A DNA stretch of 64,000 nt from CAUPWF01 sp964367685 (GCA_964367685.1 CAYIYM010000007.1:1-64000), one strand, 5' to 3'. Counted from the stretch's first letter, positions 16,958-26,473 are shown. The notes: generated by a model not told the origin, from the sequence alone. Translations and numbers: made by a program.

Positions 16958-19744
16958 TTATTTTTTGTATTTCCTGTTTAAAACTAAGTAGACAATCATT
17001 AATGTCAGCAAGCTGATTATAGCTACGATTACTACAGCACTTCCACTCGCTTCCTTCAACATGTTTAGATATCCTGTTTTGGGCAGTGGTTCTCCATCTT
17101 CAAGATTGTCATGAGGATTGCCTGAGTCGACACTTGGTGGAACTTCTGTTGTATCCTCTTCCTCTGGATCTGGCTCAGGATCTGTCTCTGGATTCGGATC
17201 CTCACCATTTCCATCTCCTTCTGTCGGCACATTCGGAGTCACATGAACTAAATCCATTGCATAAAGAAGTGGGTCTCCTTTTTCATCGAGTGTATTTGCT
17301 CTATCTACAATACCTAATTGTGAAACACTTACAATGGTTTTTTCCCACTCACCAGTAACCTTGGCTTGATAATCAAAGGTTAATTTTTCTCCTGAGTTAA
17401 GTTCCGGAACTTCAAATCTAATTTCATTCTTCACTTTATCATAAGCGCTTGATATATCGAATTCTCTAGTCGTAGTACCATTTGTAATTGTAGCATTGGT
17501 ATTTGATAGGTAAGTTGTATTGACCGGTATTTCCTGGACAACCAACAGATTCTCGGCTTCTGCAGCTTTTGCCGTGATTTGTTCATTTGTAACGGTTATC
17601 GTATAATTAATCGTGCTGCCAGTTGGTACTTGCGTAGCACTTGCTGGATTCGAAACATTCTCAATACGAAGCTGGTTATTATTTTCTATCTTAACCATTC
17701 CTTGTTTCCCCATAGAAAGTGTTTTATTAAATCCATTTTCATCAACAAAATTAGCCGAACTACTTGCAAGCACATCTGCAGTCTGTGTTTTCCCATTGCT
17801 GATTTCATCCCACTTTACTTGAGTCTCATCAAGCTTTTCATAGAAGCTCATTCTTGCATTTACAACTTCTCTCTCCTCTATCTTCCATGTGATTGTTTTA
17901 TCAGTCCCATTATATTGTATAACTCCAATAGGAGTACTACTTCCATTTTCTTCCGTATATTTTAATTCTGCCTCATATAACAGATCACCATCTTCCGTAT
18001 TTTCGACTTGCTTAAAATCAGTAAAGTCCGTAATTTCTATCGTTTTTTTCTCTGAAATCTCAGAACTCACACCCGTTCCTTCTGTAGTAGCAAAATCAAG
18101 CTGAATTGGATGTTCTTCATCGACACGTAGTTCAAACAATGGATCAATATCTGCCTCTAAATACGATGCAGCAGTGATGATTCTTTCAATATTGTCGCGG
18201 ACATCTATTAATTCCTCAAGTGTAGTACCGTTCGCACGTAGATACTGATCATCTGTAGGAACTGTACCTGCTTCACTATCGATTGTTGCAATAGCTTTTG
18301 ACCAATTATCATAATCAACTTGTGGTAAGTCAATCCCTGCAAAATATATTATGGAATCTGTTTCTTTGACAAAATCATTTATATAATCATCTCGGAATTC
18401 ATCGTGTGTCACACCGCTTGGTTCTCCATCTGATACAAATATCACTAGATTTTTTGCCTCACGACCTGGTGTAGTCTCGTCTCTCGTCAAAAGGTCTTCT
18501 GCTTTATAAAATCCAGTTACATAGTTTGTTCCAGTATATCCCACTGTATCTGTAAAATGGTATCCCACACTTTCTTCCTTTCCTTCTACTTCAGTCTTTA
18601 CTGAAACATCTTTAAAATTGTGGCCACTTACCTTTTGGTATCCATAAACATTTTCTGCAAATCGCACAAATCCGATTTTATTATCATCAATGCTACTACC
18701 ATCGTCGCTATTTCCATTAACTGCTATATTAGACAATTCCTTAAACATAATTTTTGAAACCATCATTCTGTCATATGCTTTATCTTCTTTTATCAGATGA
18801 CTGATGTATACTTCAGAGTCAAAATCATCATAACTCCCCTCGGTAAATTCACTTTTCGAATCAAATTTTTCCGGTGAAAAATACATATATTTTTCAAGAT
18901 TATCAGGTTCCGAAACTTTCTTAAAGCTATGTGTATGCTCACCATCAACAATTACCGTTTCATCTGTTGATTCAAAAATACAATTAATCGGATTGAATTT
19001 TTTCTCTGTTCCGAGTGAATATACTTCCGCTTCGGACGTAACGGTGCCTACAGAAACAGAACTAATAACCTTTCCATCAAAACTTTGTCCAACCAACTTA
19101 TCTTCATCATCATTAGTAAGATAATTATCAATATATTTATCACTCGTTGTTGTCACCCAGGTCCCAGTAATTCCCGAGTGTTGCGGACTATGATAATAGC
19201 TATAAGCGTATTCAGTACTATCGCCTTCGAATGTAAGTGCAATATTTATCTTATAATAATGCTTAGGATTCATATCTGGGGAATTATACTTTTTATTGTC
19301 CGCAATACGCCCATACATATTAAGCGACCCCGATTGATCCATAACAAACATAACATTAAGGGGCTGTCCTATTACTCTACCTGCAAAGTCTACATCTACT
19401 TTTAAAGTATGTTCCGATTGATCATTTTTATTCGTGCTATCAAAGTACACCTGCGTACTAGAGGCCCCCGTTGTTTTCGATGGCGCTTTTATTTTTTCAT
19501 TTAATTTATACATAGAATCTTCAAATGTCTCTACGTCTAGACCTGGTGTGATATCTATATTTATTCCCGCAACATTAATAAACCCTTTATACCTAGCATC
19601 TTCATCTGTTAGTCTAAGTTCATAGATTCCATCACTTATTGTTTCAAATGTTGGTGTAGTTTCAGCGTATGCTACTAGATTCGAAAAGAAAATACTAGTT
19701 ATTAGTGCCAAGCTAGTTGTAGCTGAAAATAATTTATTTTTCAT
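16958..19744 (-). CDS. LPxTG surface protein with vWA domain (paralogue A)
   Basis: A 928-residue cell-wall protein. The signal peptide ends near AYA-E (residue 28). The von Willebrand A domain starts near residue 128 with the metal-site motif DQSGS (136-140). DUF11-like/isopeptide-type beta domains follow, then a Pro/Asp/Glu-rich linker, and a sorting signal LPKTG at 887-891 with hydrophobic stretch and RKYKK tail. Such proteins are adhesins or pilus-tip subunits anchored by sortase. Residues of about 497-795 are encoded by DNA that appears identical to paralogue B, while the vWA regions differ. AAAGGAG lies eight bases upstream, and it has its own consensus promoter. Confidence 0.9.
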   Translation of the reverse strand: MKNKLFSATTSLALITSIFFSNLVAYAETTPTFETISDGIYELRLTDEDARYKGFINVAGINIDITPGLDVETFEDSMYKLNEKIKAPSKTTGASSTQVYFDSTNKNDQSEHTLKVDVDFAGRVIGQPLNVMFVMDQSGSLNMYGRIADNKKYNSPDMNPKHYYKINIALTFEGDSTEYAYSYYHSPQHSGITGTWVTTTSDKYIDNYLTNDDEDKLVGQSFDGKVISSVSVGTVTSEAEVYSLGTEKKFNPINCIFESTDETVIVDGEHTHSFKKVSEPDNLEKYMYFSPEKFDSKSEFTEGSYDDFDSEVYISHLIKEDKAYDRMMVSKIMFKELSNIAVNGNSDDGSSIDDNKIGFVRFAENVYGYQKVSGHNFKDVSVKTEVEGKEESVGYHFTDTVGYTGTNYVTGFYKAEDLLTRDETTPGREAKNLVIFVSDGEPSGVTHDEFRDDYINDFVKETDSIIYFAGIDLPQVDYDNWSKAIATIDSEAGTVPTDDQYLRANGTTLEELIDVRDNIERIITAASYLEADIDPLFELRVDEEHPIQLDFATTEGTGVSSEISEKKTIEITDFTDFKQVENTEDGDLLYEAELKYTEENGSSTPIGVIQYNGTDKTITWKIEEREVVNARMSFYEKLDETQVKWDEISNGKTQTADVLASSSANFVDENGFNKTLSMGKQGMVKIENNNQLRIENVSNPASATQVPTGSTINYTITVTNEQITAKAAEAENLLVVQEIPVNTTYLSNTNATITNGTTTREFDISSAYDKVKNEIRFEVPELNSGEKLTFDYQAKVTGEWEKTIVSVSQLGIVDRANTLDEKGDPLLYAMDLVHVTPNVPTEGDGNGEDPNPETDPEPDPEEEDTTEVPPSVDSGNPHDNLEDGEPLPKTGYLNMLKEASGSAVVIVAIISLLTLMIVYLVLNRKYKK
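17358..18256. repeat. 0.9-kb identical repeat, copy 1
   Basis: Direct repeat of 21036-21934 (constant offset 3678 bp). I found no difference by eye over 899 bp, although the sequence on each side diverges at once. It lies within the C-terminal half of paralogue A. Confidence 0.9.
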
Positions 19745-19777
19745 TTATATACTCCTTTTTCATTCTCTTAATGGAAA

Positions 19778-19814
19778 ACAATCAGACTCATTATATATAT
19801 AAGAAGTCTGATTG
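19778..19814 (-). promoter_or_regulatory. 11-bp inverted repeat overlapping the vWA paralogue A promoter
   Basis: ACAATCAGACT and AGTCTGATTGT flank the -10 box of the promoter at 19790-19818, with the upstream arm overlapping the -35. This is the geometry of an operator. The same sequence, 9 bp after the sortase stop codon, could also form a weak terminator with a TTTTCC tail. Confidence 0.55.
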
Positions 19815-19818
19815 TCAA
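19790..19818 (-). promoter_or_regulatory. Consensus sigma-A promoter of vWA paralogue A
   Basis: Perfect TTGACA (19813-19818), 17-bp spacer, perfect TATAAT (19790-19795). It lies in the 79 bp between sortase and the surface-protein gene. Confidence 0.8.
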
Positions 19819-19823
19819 TAATT

Positions 19824-20561
19824 CTAATCTAGGCAGGACGCTAAAATCAATATCCTTGCATTGTATTTTGTATAATCACAGGTGCTAAGAACCAAAAGGT
19901 CATTCTCGTTATGAACTACTCCACCTGCGACAGTTGATTGGTCTATAGAATAATTCAACCATGTTACATAATCTTCCTCTGTGTCATATCTAAGAGGAAC
20001 AGTTGTAACTGATGCATCTATAACATTAACAGCAAAAATTTCATAAGTTTTATTTTTTTCTCCATCAAATACATTAATTAATTTGGAGGATTCTTCAAAA
20101 TATTCTTGATTGTTATACATATGCAAGTTAGCGAACATTGATCCATCTGCCATATTATGCCCATGTATAAGATTAATTTTATCCCATGCTCCATTAGAGA
20201 ATTTATCTAAATAAATAGACCCATAATCTTTATCATTCTCCAGGTGATCTTTATATAAATAATATTCATTTGATATACTTGAATACATGATTGGATATGA
20301 CAGTTCTATATCATCTATCTTCATATATCCAATTGTATCACTATTTAATTGCTCGTATTCCAAGAACAATCTACCTAATTCTGTGTCGAATTCATCTACT
20401 TCCGAATTAGTCTGATCATCTATATTTTCTATTTCCAATTTTTTTATTTCTGTAACTATCTCTTGGATCTTTTTCATATTATCTTCATCAGAAATCAAAC
20501 GGACACCAAGATATAAGACCACTAACAATATACAGAAACCAAATACACTTCTTATTTTCAT
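19824..20561 (-). CDS. Class B sortase
   Basis: A 245-residue membrane-anchored transpeptidase. It has an N-terminal signal anchor (about residues 5-22), a coiled linker, and a catalytic domain with His135 (LIHGHNM), Cys228 (LSTCDY) and Arg236 (YNARILIL). The spacing and the helix between TxxxV and the TC motif match class B. It would cleave sorting signals and join the protein to peptidoglycan or to a pilin. The two neighbouring LPKTG proteins are its obvious substrates, although classical SrtB uses NPxTN-type signals. There is no clear promoter of its own; it likely depends on read-through from paralogue B. Confidence 0.9.
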   Translation of the reverse strand: MKIRSVFGFCILLVVLYLGVRLISDEDNMKKIQEIVTEIKKLEIENIDDQTNSEVDEFDTELGRLFLEYEQLNSDTIGYMKIDDIELSYPIMYSSISNEYYLYKDHLENDKDYGSIYLDKFSNGAWDKINLIHGHNMADGSMFANLHMYNNQEYFEESSKLINVFDGEKNKTYEIFAVNVIDASVTTVPLRYDTEEDYVTWLNYSIDQSTVAGGVVHNENDLLVLSTCDYTKYNARILILASCLD

Positions 20562-20577
20562 ATATATTTCCCTATCA

Positions 20578-20605
20578 AAACGACCTACAATAAAGTAGGT
20601 CGTTT
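20578..20605 (-). terminator. Terminator or attenuator between paralogue B and sortase
   Basis: Perfect 11-bp stem AAACGACCTAC/GTAGGTCGTTT with a 6-base loop. The T-run is short (TTTTG), so partial read-through into the sortase gene is plausible and would set its level below that of the surface protein. Confidence 0.7.
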
Positions 20606-20623
20606 CATTTATTTTTGTATTTC

Positions 20624-23425
20624 TTATTTTTTGTATTTCTTATTTAAAATTAAGTAGACAATCATTAATGTCAGCAAGCTCATTATAGCTACGATTACAA
20701 CAGCACTTCCACTCGCTTCCTTCAACATGTTTAGATACCCTGTTTTCGGCAGTGGCTCTCCATCTTCAAGATTGTCATGAGGATTTCCTTGGTCGACACT
20801 TGGTGGAACTTCTGTTGCACCCTCTTCTTCTGGATCCGTCTCTGGATCTGTCTCTGGATTCGGATCTACATTTGGATCTTCTCCATTTCCATCTCCTTCT
20901 GTCGGCACATTCGGAGTTACATGAACTAAATCCATTGCATAAAGAAGTGGATCTCCTTGTTCATCGAGTGTATTTGCTCTGTCTACAATACCTAATTGTG
21001 AAACACTTACAATGGTTTTTTCCCATTCACTAGTGACCTTGGCTTGATAATCAAAGGTTAATTTTTCTCCTGAGTTAAGTTCCGGAACTTCAAATCTAAT
21101 TTCATTCTTCACTTTATCATAAGCGCTTGATATATCGAATTCTCTAGTCGTAGTACCATTTGTAATTGTAGCATTGGTATTTGATAGGTAAGTTGTATTG
21201 ACCGGTATTTCCTGGACAACCAACAGATTCTCGGCTTCTGCAGCTTTTGCCGTGATTTGTTCATTTGTAACGGTTATCGTATAATTAATCGTGCTGCCAG
21301 TTGGTACTTGCGTAGCACTTGCTGGATTCGAAACATTCTCAATACGAAGCTGGTTATTATTTTCTATCTTAACCATTCCTTGTTTCCCCATAGAAAGTGT
21401 TTTATTAAATCCATTTTCATCAACAAAATTAGCCGAACTACTTGCAAGCACATCTGCAGTCTGTGTTTTCCCATTGCTGATTTCATCCCACTTTACTTGA
21501 GTCTCATCAAGCTTTTCATAGAAGCTCATTCTTGCATTTACAACTTCTCTCTCCTCTATCTTCCATGTGATTGTTTTATCAGTCCCATTATATTGTATAA
21601 CTCCAATAGGAGTACTACTTCCATTTTCTTCCGTATATTTTAATTCTGCCTCATATAACAGATCACCATCTTCCGTATTTTCGACTTGCTTAAAATCAGT
21701 AAAGTCCGTAATTTCTATCGTTTTTTTCTCTGAAATCTCAGAACTCACACCCGTTCCTTCTGTAGTAGCAAAATCAAGCTGAATTGGATGTTCTTCATCG
21801 ACACGTAGTTCAAACAATGGATCAATATCTGCCTCTAAATACGATGCAGCAGTGATGATTCTTTCAATATTGTCGCGGACATCTATTAATTCCTCAAGTG
21901 TAGTACCGTTCGCACGTAGATACTGATCATCTGTTGGTCCACTAACACTATCTGCTTCACTATCGATTGTTGCAATAGCTTTTGACCAATTATCATAAGC
22001 CACTTCTGGCAAGTCAATACCTGCAAAGTATATTATAGAATCTGTTTCTTCGACAAAACCATCTATTTCCTTCTCTCTAAAAATAAGGTGACTATCCGGT
22101 TTACCATAATCTGTACCACTAGGCACACCATCTGATACAAATATAACTAAATTTTTTGCCTTACGTCCTACTGTAGTATCATCTTCAGTTAGAATTTCTT
22201 TAGCCTTATCAAATCCTACCTCATACATTGTCTGATAATATCCAGTTGTACTTGTGAATGCATCTCCCACATGATTCACTGTACCAGTTCCAAGTGAGTC
22301 ATCTTCGAAATTATCTGCTGTTAGCCCTTGATGTCCATACACGACCCTTGCAAATCGTGCATAACCAATTTTATTATCGTCAACACTAGTTCCATCTTCA
22401 CTATTTCCATTAACAGCTATGTTAGATAATTCTTTAAACAAAATTTTTGAAAGCATCATTCGGTCGTAAGACTTATCTTCATTTAGCAGATTATTGATAT
22501 ACACTTCTGAATCGAAGTCATCGTATTCACCAGCACTATTTGGAAACTTTGTTGCATCAAATGCTTCTGGAGAATAAAAATCTACACCTGTCGGCATACT
22601 AGGGGCTGCCACTATTGTAAAGTCATACTCATTTTCTCCATCTATCATTTTCGCTGGCTCTGTACTATCAAAAATACAATGGAGTGGTTCGAATTTTTTA
22701 GTTGTGCCTAAACTATAGATCTCATTTCGAGAATTAATTGCTGTTACGGTAACATTTTGAATCTCTTTTCCTTCAAACACCTGCCCAACTAATTGATTAT
22801 GATATTCTTTAATCGCATTCTGAGTTGTGTTCCATGCATTTGTAATCCCCGAATGCTGCGGACTAAAGTAATAGTCGTATGTACTTGACTCTCCGTCTAC
22901 AAATGTAAGTCTAATAGTTGTCTTGTAATAATGCTTCGGATTCATATCTGGCGAAGTATATGTAATGTCTGCCGTGCCAATAGCTTTTGTGCTATACATA
23001 TTAAGGGACCCCGATTGATCCATAACAAACATAACATTAAGAGGATAACCTAATACTCGCCCCGCAAAATCCACATCTACTTTTAAAGTATGCTCCGATT
23101 GATCCCTTTTATTCGTTTCATCAAAGTACACCTGTGTACTAGAGGCCCCTGTTGTTTTCGATGGTGCTTCTATTTCTTTATTTAATTTATCCATAGAATC
23201 TTCAAATGTCTCTACATCTATACCTGGTGTGATATCTATATTTATTCCCGCAACATTAATAAACCCTTTATACCTAGCATCTTCATCTGTTAGTCTAAGT
23301 TCGTAGATTCCATCGTTTATTGTTTCAAATGTTGGTGTAGTTTCAGCATATGCTACTAAATTCGAAAAGAAAATACTAGTTGCTAGCATCAAGCTAGTTG
23401 CTGTTAAAAATAATTTATTTTTCAT
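20624..23425 (-). CDS. LPxTG surface protein with vWA domain (paralogue B)
   Basis: A 933-residue paralogue of the 928-residue protein with the same plan: signal peptide ending near AYA-E, vWA domain beginning near 128 with DQSGS, DUF11-like beta domains, acidic Pro-rich linker, LPKTG at 892-896, hydrophobic segment and KKYKK tail. The first 130 or so residues are nearly the same as in paralogue A, residues of about 140-495 diverge strongly, and residues of about 498-796 appear identical at the DNA level. It has its own consensus promoter and a GAGGA ribosome site. Probably an adhesin or pilus component anchored by the neighbouring sortase. Confidence 0.9.
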   Translation of the reverse strand: MKNKLFLTATSLMLATSIFFSNLVAYAETTPTFETINDGIYELRLTDEDARYKGFINVAGINIDITPGIDVETFEDSMDKLNKEIEAPSKTTGASSTQVYFDETNKRDQSEHTLKVDVDFAGRVLGYPLNVMFVMDQSGSLNMYSTKAIGTADITYTSPDMNPKHYYKTTIRLTFVDGESSTYDYYFSPQHSGITNAWNTTQNAIKEYHNQLVGQVFEGKEIQNVTVTAINSRNEIYSLGTTKKFEPLHCIFDSTEPAKMIDGENEYDFTIVAAPSMPTGVDFYSPEAFDATKFPNSAGEYDDFDSEVYINNLLNEDKSYDRMMLSKILFKELSNIAVNGNSEDGTSVDDNKIGYARFARVVYGHQGLTADNFEDDSLGTGTVNHVGDAFTSTTGYYQTMYEVGFDKAKEILTEDDTTVGRKAKNLVIFVSDGVPSGTDYGKPDSHLIFREKEIDGFVEETDSIIYFAGIDLPEVAYDNWSKAIATIDSEADSVSGPTDDQYLRANGTTLEELIDVRDNIERIITAASYLEADIDPLFELRVDEEHPIQLDFATTEGTGVSSEISEKKTIEITDFTDFKQVENTEDGDLLYEAELKYTEENGSSTPIGVIQYNGTDKTITWKIEEREVVNARMSFYEKLDETQVKWDEISNGKTQTADVLASSSANFVDENGFNKTLSMGKQGMVKIENNNQLRIENVSNPASATQVPTGSTINYTITVTNEQITAKAAEAENLLVVQEIPVNTTYLSNTNATITNGTTTREFDISSAYDKVKNEIRFEVPELNSGEKLTFDYQAKVTSEWEKTIVSVSQLGIVDRANTLDEQGDPLLYAMDLVHVTPNVPTEGDGNGEDPNVDPNPETDPETDPEEEGATEVPPSVDQGNPHDNLEDGEPLPKTGYLNMLKEASGSAVVIVAIMSLLTLMIVYLILNKKYKK
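21036..21934. repeat. 0.9-kb identical repeat, copy 2
   Basis: Partner of 17358-18256, in the same orientation and the same part of the paralogous gene. Recombination between the two copies would delete the sortase gene and fuse the surface proteins; gene conversion would keep them alike. Confidence 0.9.
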
Positions 23426-23469
23426 ATTATTCCTCTTCTGTGTTTCCTTAAATTACAATAACTTTATAA

Positions 23470-23498
23470 ATTATATATGAATTATGCCGAATTGTCAA
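23470..23498 (-). promoter_or_regulatory. Consensus sigma-A promoter of vWA paralogue B and sortase
   Basis: Perfect TTGACA (23493-23498), 17-bp spacer, perfect TATAAT (23470-23475), leader of about 40 bases. Unlike the paralogue A promoter it has no inverted repeat around the -10. Confidence 0.85.
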
Positions 23499-23555
23499 TT
23501 TTTCTTTTCCCAACTTGCATTCTTTCTACTTTAATACGCTCACTGTTTTGCCTAA

Positions 23556-25052
23556 TTAACGCCTACCACCAGTTGTCCCTTGTCCGCGACCGCCTCCCGT
23601 ATTCGGCTTTTGTGTTACTGGACTAACTTCATTTCCACTTTCATCGACCACGCTCCCTGCCGAAATAGTATATACCCCTGTCACATCAAGCTCGCTATCA
23701 CCACCTGTGTATCTAGCATCTACATCAATAATTATCTCCCCCCCTTCTATAATCAAATCATTATTGGAATCAATTCCATCTCCTTGTGCTGTTAGCGAAA
23801 TCGCTCCATCCGTTATTTTTATAAATCCCACTTCACTTCCTGCATTAATAGCATCATCGAGCACATTTATGGTAATGTTGCCACCATTTATTGTAATCAT
23901 TGAACCTTCTATCCCCTCATAGGCATTTTCAACAATTAAATCTATGTCATTTATTATCAATTCATTCTCTGCATGGAATGCATCATCTCCCGAACGAATT
24001 TTATAGACTCCGTCATTAATTATCAAATCATAATCTGCATGAATTGAGTCTTCATAAGAGGAAATAGCAAACTCCCCATCATTTAAAATAAGATTTAAAC
24101 CTTTTAGACCTTTCATACTTTCCTCAAGTAAATCTGTTGCATGCACAACATTACCAGAACCCTCACCTTGAGTAATTTCATTTAGAACTTCTACGAAACC
24201 TCCTCCACTTGTGATATTAAATGTCCCTCCGTTGATCTGCAAAATCTGTTCCGAACTAATTCCATCATTTTGAGCATTAATTATGAAATTGCCACTTGTG
24301 ATAAGTAAATTCCCCTTGTTAATTTCTTCTGCATTTGATGTTTTCAAACCATCTTTTCCAGCAACAACTGACACCTCACTATCTGAAAACACCAATAAAT
24401 CTTTGCCAACAATTCCATCTCCCACTGCATTTACTTTAATAGTAACGTCTTCTACAATTAAATCATCTCTGCTATTAATTCCATCATTATATGATGTAGT
24501 TACACTTAAGCTTCCCGTGCCTGTAATTACCATATCGGCTTTTGAATATATTGCTGCTGTGGGAAATTCTTCATCCTCCACTGTAATTTCTTCCTGCACA
24601 ACAGTATTTTCTCCCTCTAATACAATCACCACATTTTTTGCTTCAATAATGTTGATCGGAGTAGCACTCTCACTAGTAATGGTTGTATTCTTTAGGACTA
24701 GATAGACAATATCTTCATCCGTATTTTTATCTACATTTACAGTAATTGTGCTATTTGAATACTCACCTGTAAACTCATAAGTACCACTTTGGGTTATAAT
24801 GATTTCTTCTCCATCGGAAAAGGATTGGCCCTCACCTAAATTTCTCATATAATCCTCTTCAAAATAAACAACTTCCTCTGTATTCATTACCAGTCCAGAA
24901 ATAATGTCTTCCTCTACCTCTATTTGAGTGCTTTCTTGTTCCGTTTCTAATTCGATAGATTCATTATTAACTTTCTCATTACTTCCGTTAGTATTACAGC
25001 CAACTAATGTGAGCATTAATATTCCTATTAGTAACATCATATATTTTTTCAT
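23556..25052 (-). CDS. Lipoprotein with Cthe_2159-type carbohydrate-binding beta-helix domain
   Basis: A 498-residue lipoprotein with lipobox LVGC (Cys19), a Glu-rich linker, and a long series of short repeats of the form INGGxxxIxxxxDGI, DDLIIEGG and GDGIDSNNDL. These are typical of a right-handed beta-helix in the Cthe_2159 (former DUF4353) family; the namesake binds polysaccharides. The C-terminus is Gly/Arg-rich. The start at 25052 has AAAGGAG and the lipoprotein signal; a longer in-frame extension lies inside the upstream gene. It is last in an operon with the VTC and DUF4956 genes, a combination seen repeatedly in bacteria but without an established function. Confidence 0.85.
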   Translation of the reverse strand: MKKYMMLLIGILMLTLVGCNTNGSNEKVNNESIELETEQESTQIEVEEDIISGLVMNTEEVVYFEEDYMRNLGEGQSFSDGEEIIITQSGTYEFTGEYSNSTITVNVDKNTDEDIVYLVLKNTTITSESATPINIIEAKNVVIVLEGENTVVQEEITVEDEEFPTAAIYSKADMVITGTGSLSVTTSYNDGINSRDDLIVEDVTIKVNAVGDGIVGKDLLVFSDSEVSVVAGKDGLKTSNAEEINKGNLLITSGNFIINAQNDGISSEQILQINGGTFNITSGGGFVEVLNEITQGEGSGNVVHATDLLEESMKGLKGLNLILNDGEFAISSYEDSIHADYDLIINDGVYKIRSGDDAFHAENELIINDIDLIVENAYEGIEGSMITINGGNITINVLDDAINAGSEVGFIKITDGAISLTAQGDGIDSNNDLIIEGGEIIIDVDARYTGGDSELDVTGVYTISAGSVVDESGNEVSPVTQKPNTGGGRGQGTTGGRR

Positions 25053-25065
25053 AATAATATCTCCT

Positions 25066-25758
25066 TTATAATCCGGTAATAAACACTTCTTGTTTGCCAA
25101 TAATGATTTCGAGATTACCATTTCGCGTTCTAAGTTCATCAATAAAATTTTTCTCTTGCTTTATATCACAAAGTTCAATCTCATAACTAAGTTTAAATAA
25201 GCTCCCCATATTTGTTGTTTTTGCAGAAATTAATCTGGTTCTTTTTGTGTAATTGTCAAAAATATCGTCAAACACATTTGTATAGTTCAAATTCTCAGGT
25301 ATCGTGATTTGTAGCGTACGAACACCATTTTCTTTTTCCTCTCCAAAATTAGATGTATTTAAGATGAGTGCAAAAAGACATGCAATAATGGAAAACACTA
25401 CTGCAAAAGCAATATATCCCATACCAATCGTAAGCCCTGTGCACATCGCAGTGAAAATAGCAATAATTTCTTTTGCTGTACCTGGCATTGAACGAAAACG
25501 TACTAAACTAAATGCACCTGCAACTGCGACACCGGCTCCGATATTTCCATTTACCATGATAATTACCATTGTAACTGCAATTGGTAAAAGCGCTAATGTA
25601 ACAACAAATCCTTTTGAACTCCGCTCTTTAAAAGAGTATATCTTCGCCATAAAAACCCCTAATACAATTGATGTTATCATGCAGATAAAAAAATCTTCTA
25701 AAGAAATAGTTATATTTGATGTGGTGCTGAATATCCCTGTAAATAAGTCATTAAACAT
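25066..25758 (-). CDS. DUF4956 family membrane protein
   Basis: A 230-residue protein with about four membrane segments in the first 140 residues and a soluble C-terminal alpha/beta region of about 85 residues. The motif VAVAGAFSLVRFRSMPGTAK between segments is characteristic of DUF4956. Its start overlaps the end of the VTC-domain gene by 8 bp, with AAGGAGG upstream, so the two are translationally coupled. Function unknown; partnership with the VTC-domain protein is inferred from this coupling. Confidence 0.88.
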   Translation of the reverse strand: MFNDLFTGIFSTTSNITISLEDFFICMITSIVLGVFMAKIYSFKERSSKGFVVTLALLPIAVTMVIIMVNGNIGAGVAVAGAFSLVRFRSMPGTAKEIIAIFTAMCTGLTIGMGYIAFAVVFSIIACLFALILNTSNFGEEKENGVRTLQITIPENLNYTNVFDDIFDNYTKRTRLISAKTTNMGSLFKLSYEIELCDIKQEKNFIDELRTRNGNLEIIIGKQEVFITGL

Positions 25759-26473
25759 TTGCTGCCCTCCTTAAACCACTGATAAACTGTGGCAAAAAAT
25801 ATGTTTGATATGCTGTGCCATATTTTGAAAATGAAATCTTATAAATTTCATTTTCGCTTAAAAAACTTAAAAACCAAGTTGGCAGCCCCATTACTGTTTT
25901 AACTTCTAGAAGCACAAACTCATTAGATAATATCTCCTTATCATCCTTACTCTCATAAAGACTTATATCATTATCACGTGCTCTAATATTAAAATCAAAG
26001 GTGAGCCTAAAGTTATCATCCTTCGTTGAGAAGAATGCTTCTCTATCATAAGATAGATAAACTTTCGGTTTTATACCTTCATAGTTACTCTTAAAATAAT
26101 CAATTTCACTTAAAATTTGTGATTTTTTCACTATATCAGATTTATCACACAAATAAGAAAGCACGTTTTTTTGATTATCGTATATTCTTCTTTTGTATAC
26201 AATGCCATTAAGTTTTTTCTTAAGTTCTATAAATGTCGTTCTTTCATCCGAGGGTTTTCCATAACATCTCACTCTCAATTTTTCTTTGTACTTTGGTTTT
26301 TCCAATGAATGCCTGATAATCCTATAATCTTCTGTATCAAAATATATATTACTAATTTTATGTCTTCCATATTCATCCAACTTCATATCTGGTGGTAACG
26401 TCTCCATAAGCAAATCATATTGCGCTCTTGTCAATTTATATTTAAGCTCATATCTCTTGAAATTTGTTTGCAT
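25751..26473 (-). CDS. VTC-domain protein (polyphosphate polymerase-like)
   Basis: A 240-residue soluble protein of the VTC/triphosphate-tunnel superfamily. Tunnel-type basic motifs are visible: FKRYELKYKL, EKLRVRCYG, FIELKKKLNG and VYKRRIY, then SYDREAFF and a C-terminal FSKYGTAY. Yeast VTC makes polyphosphate from ATP; bacterial homologues of this length are mostly uncharacterised. The start at 26473 has GGAG nine bases before it; an earlier in-frame start lacks one. First gene of an operon whose promoter region closely matches that of the adjacent two-component system. Confidence 0.85.
   Translation of the reverse strand: MQTNFKRYELKYKLTRAQYDLLMETLPPDMKLDEYGRHKISNIYFDTEDYRIIRHSLEKPKYKEKLRVRCYGKPSDERTTFIELKKKLNGIVYKRRIYDNQKNVLSYLCDKSDIVKKSQILSEIDYFKSNYEGIKPKVYLSYDREAFFSTKDDNFRLTFDFNIRARDNDISLYESKDDKEILSNEFVLLEVKTVMGLPTWFLSFLSENEIYKISFSKYGTAYQTYFLPQFISGLRRAANV

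Noticed and set aside
17086..18104. Plus-strand reading frames within the surface-protein genes, some identical in both copies
   Set aside because: They are antisense shadows of the identical repeat, without ribosome sites or recognisable products.
16958..23425. The 0.9-kb direct repeat as an insertion sequence or transposon
   Set aside because: It lies in frame inside two paralogous genes, has no terminal inverted repeats or target duplications and encodes no transposase.
25053..25142. N-terminal extension of the beta-helix lipoprotein
   Set aside because: The internal start has a good ribosome site and gives a proper lipoprotein signal peptide; the extension is inside the DUF4956 gene.
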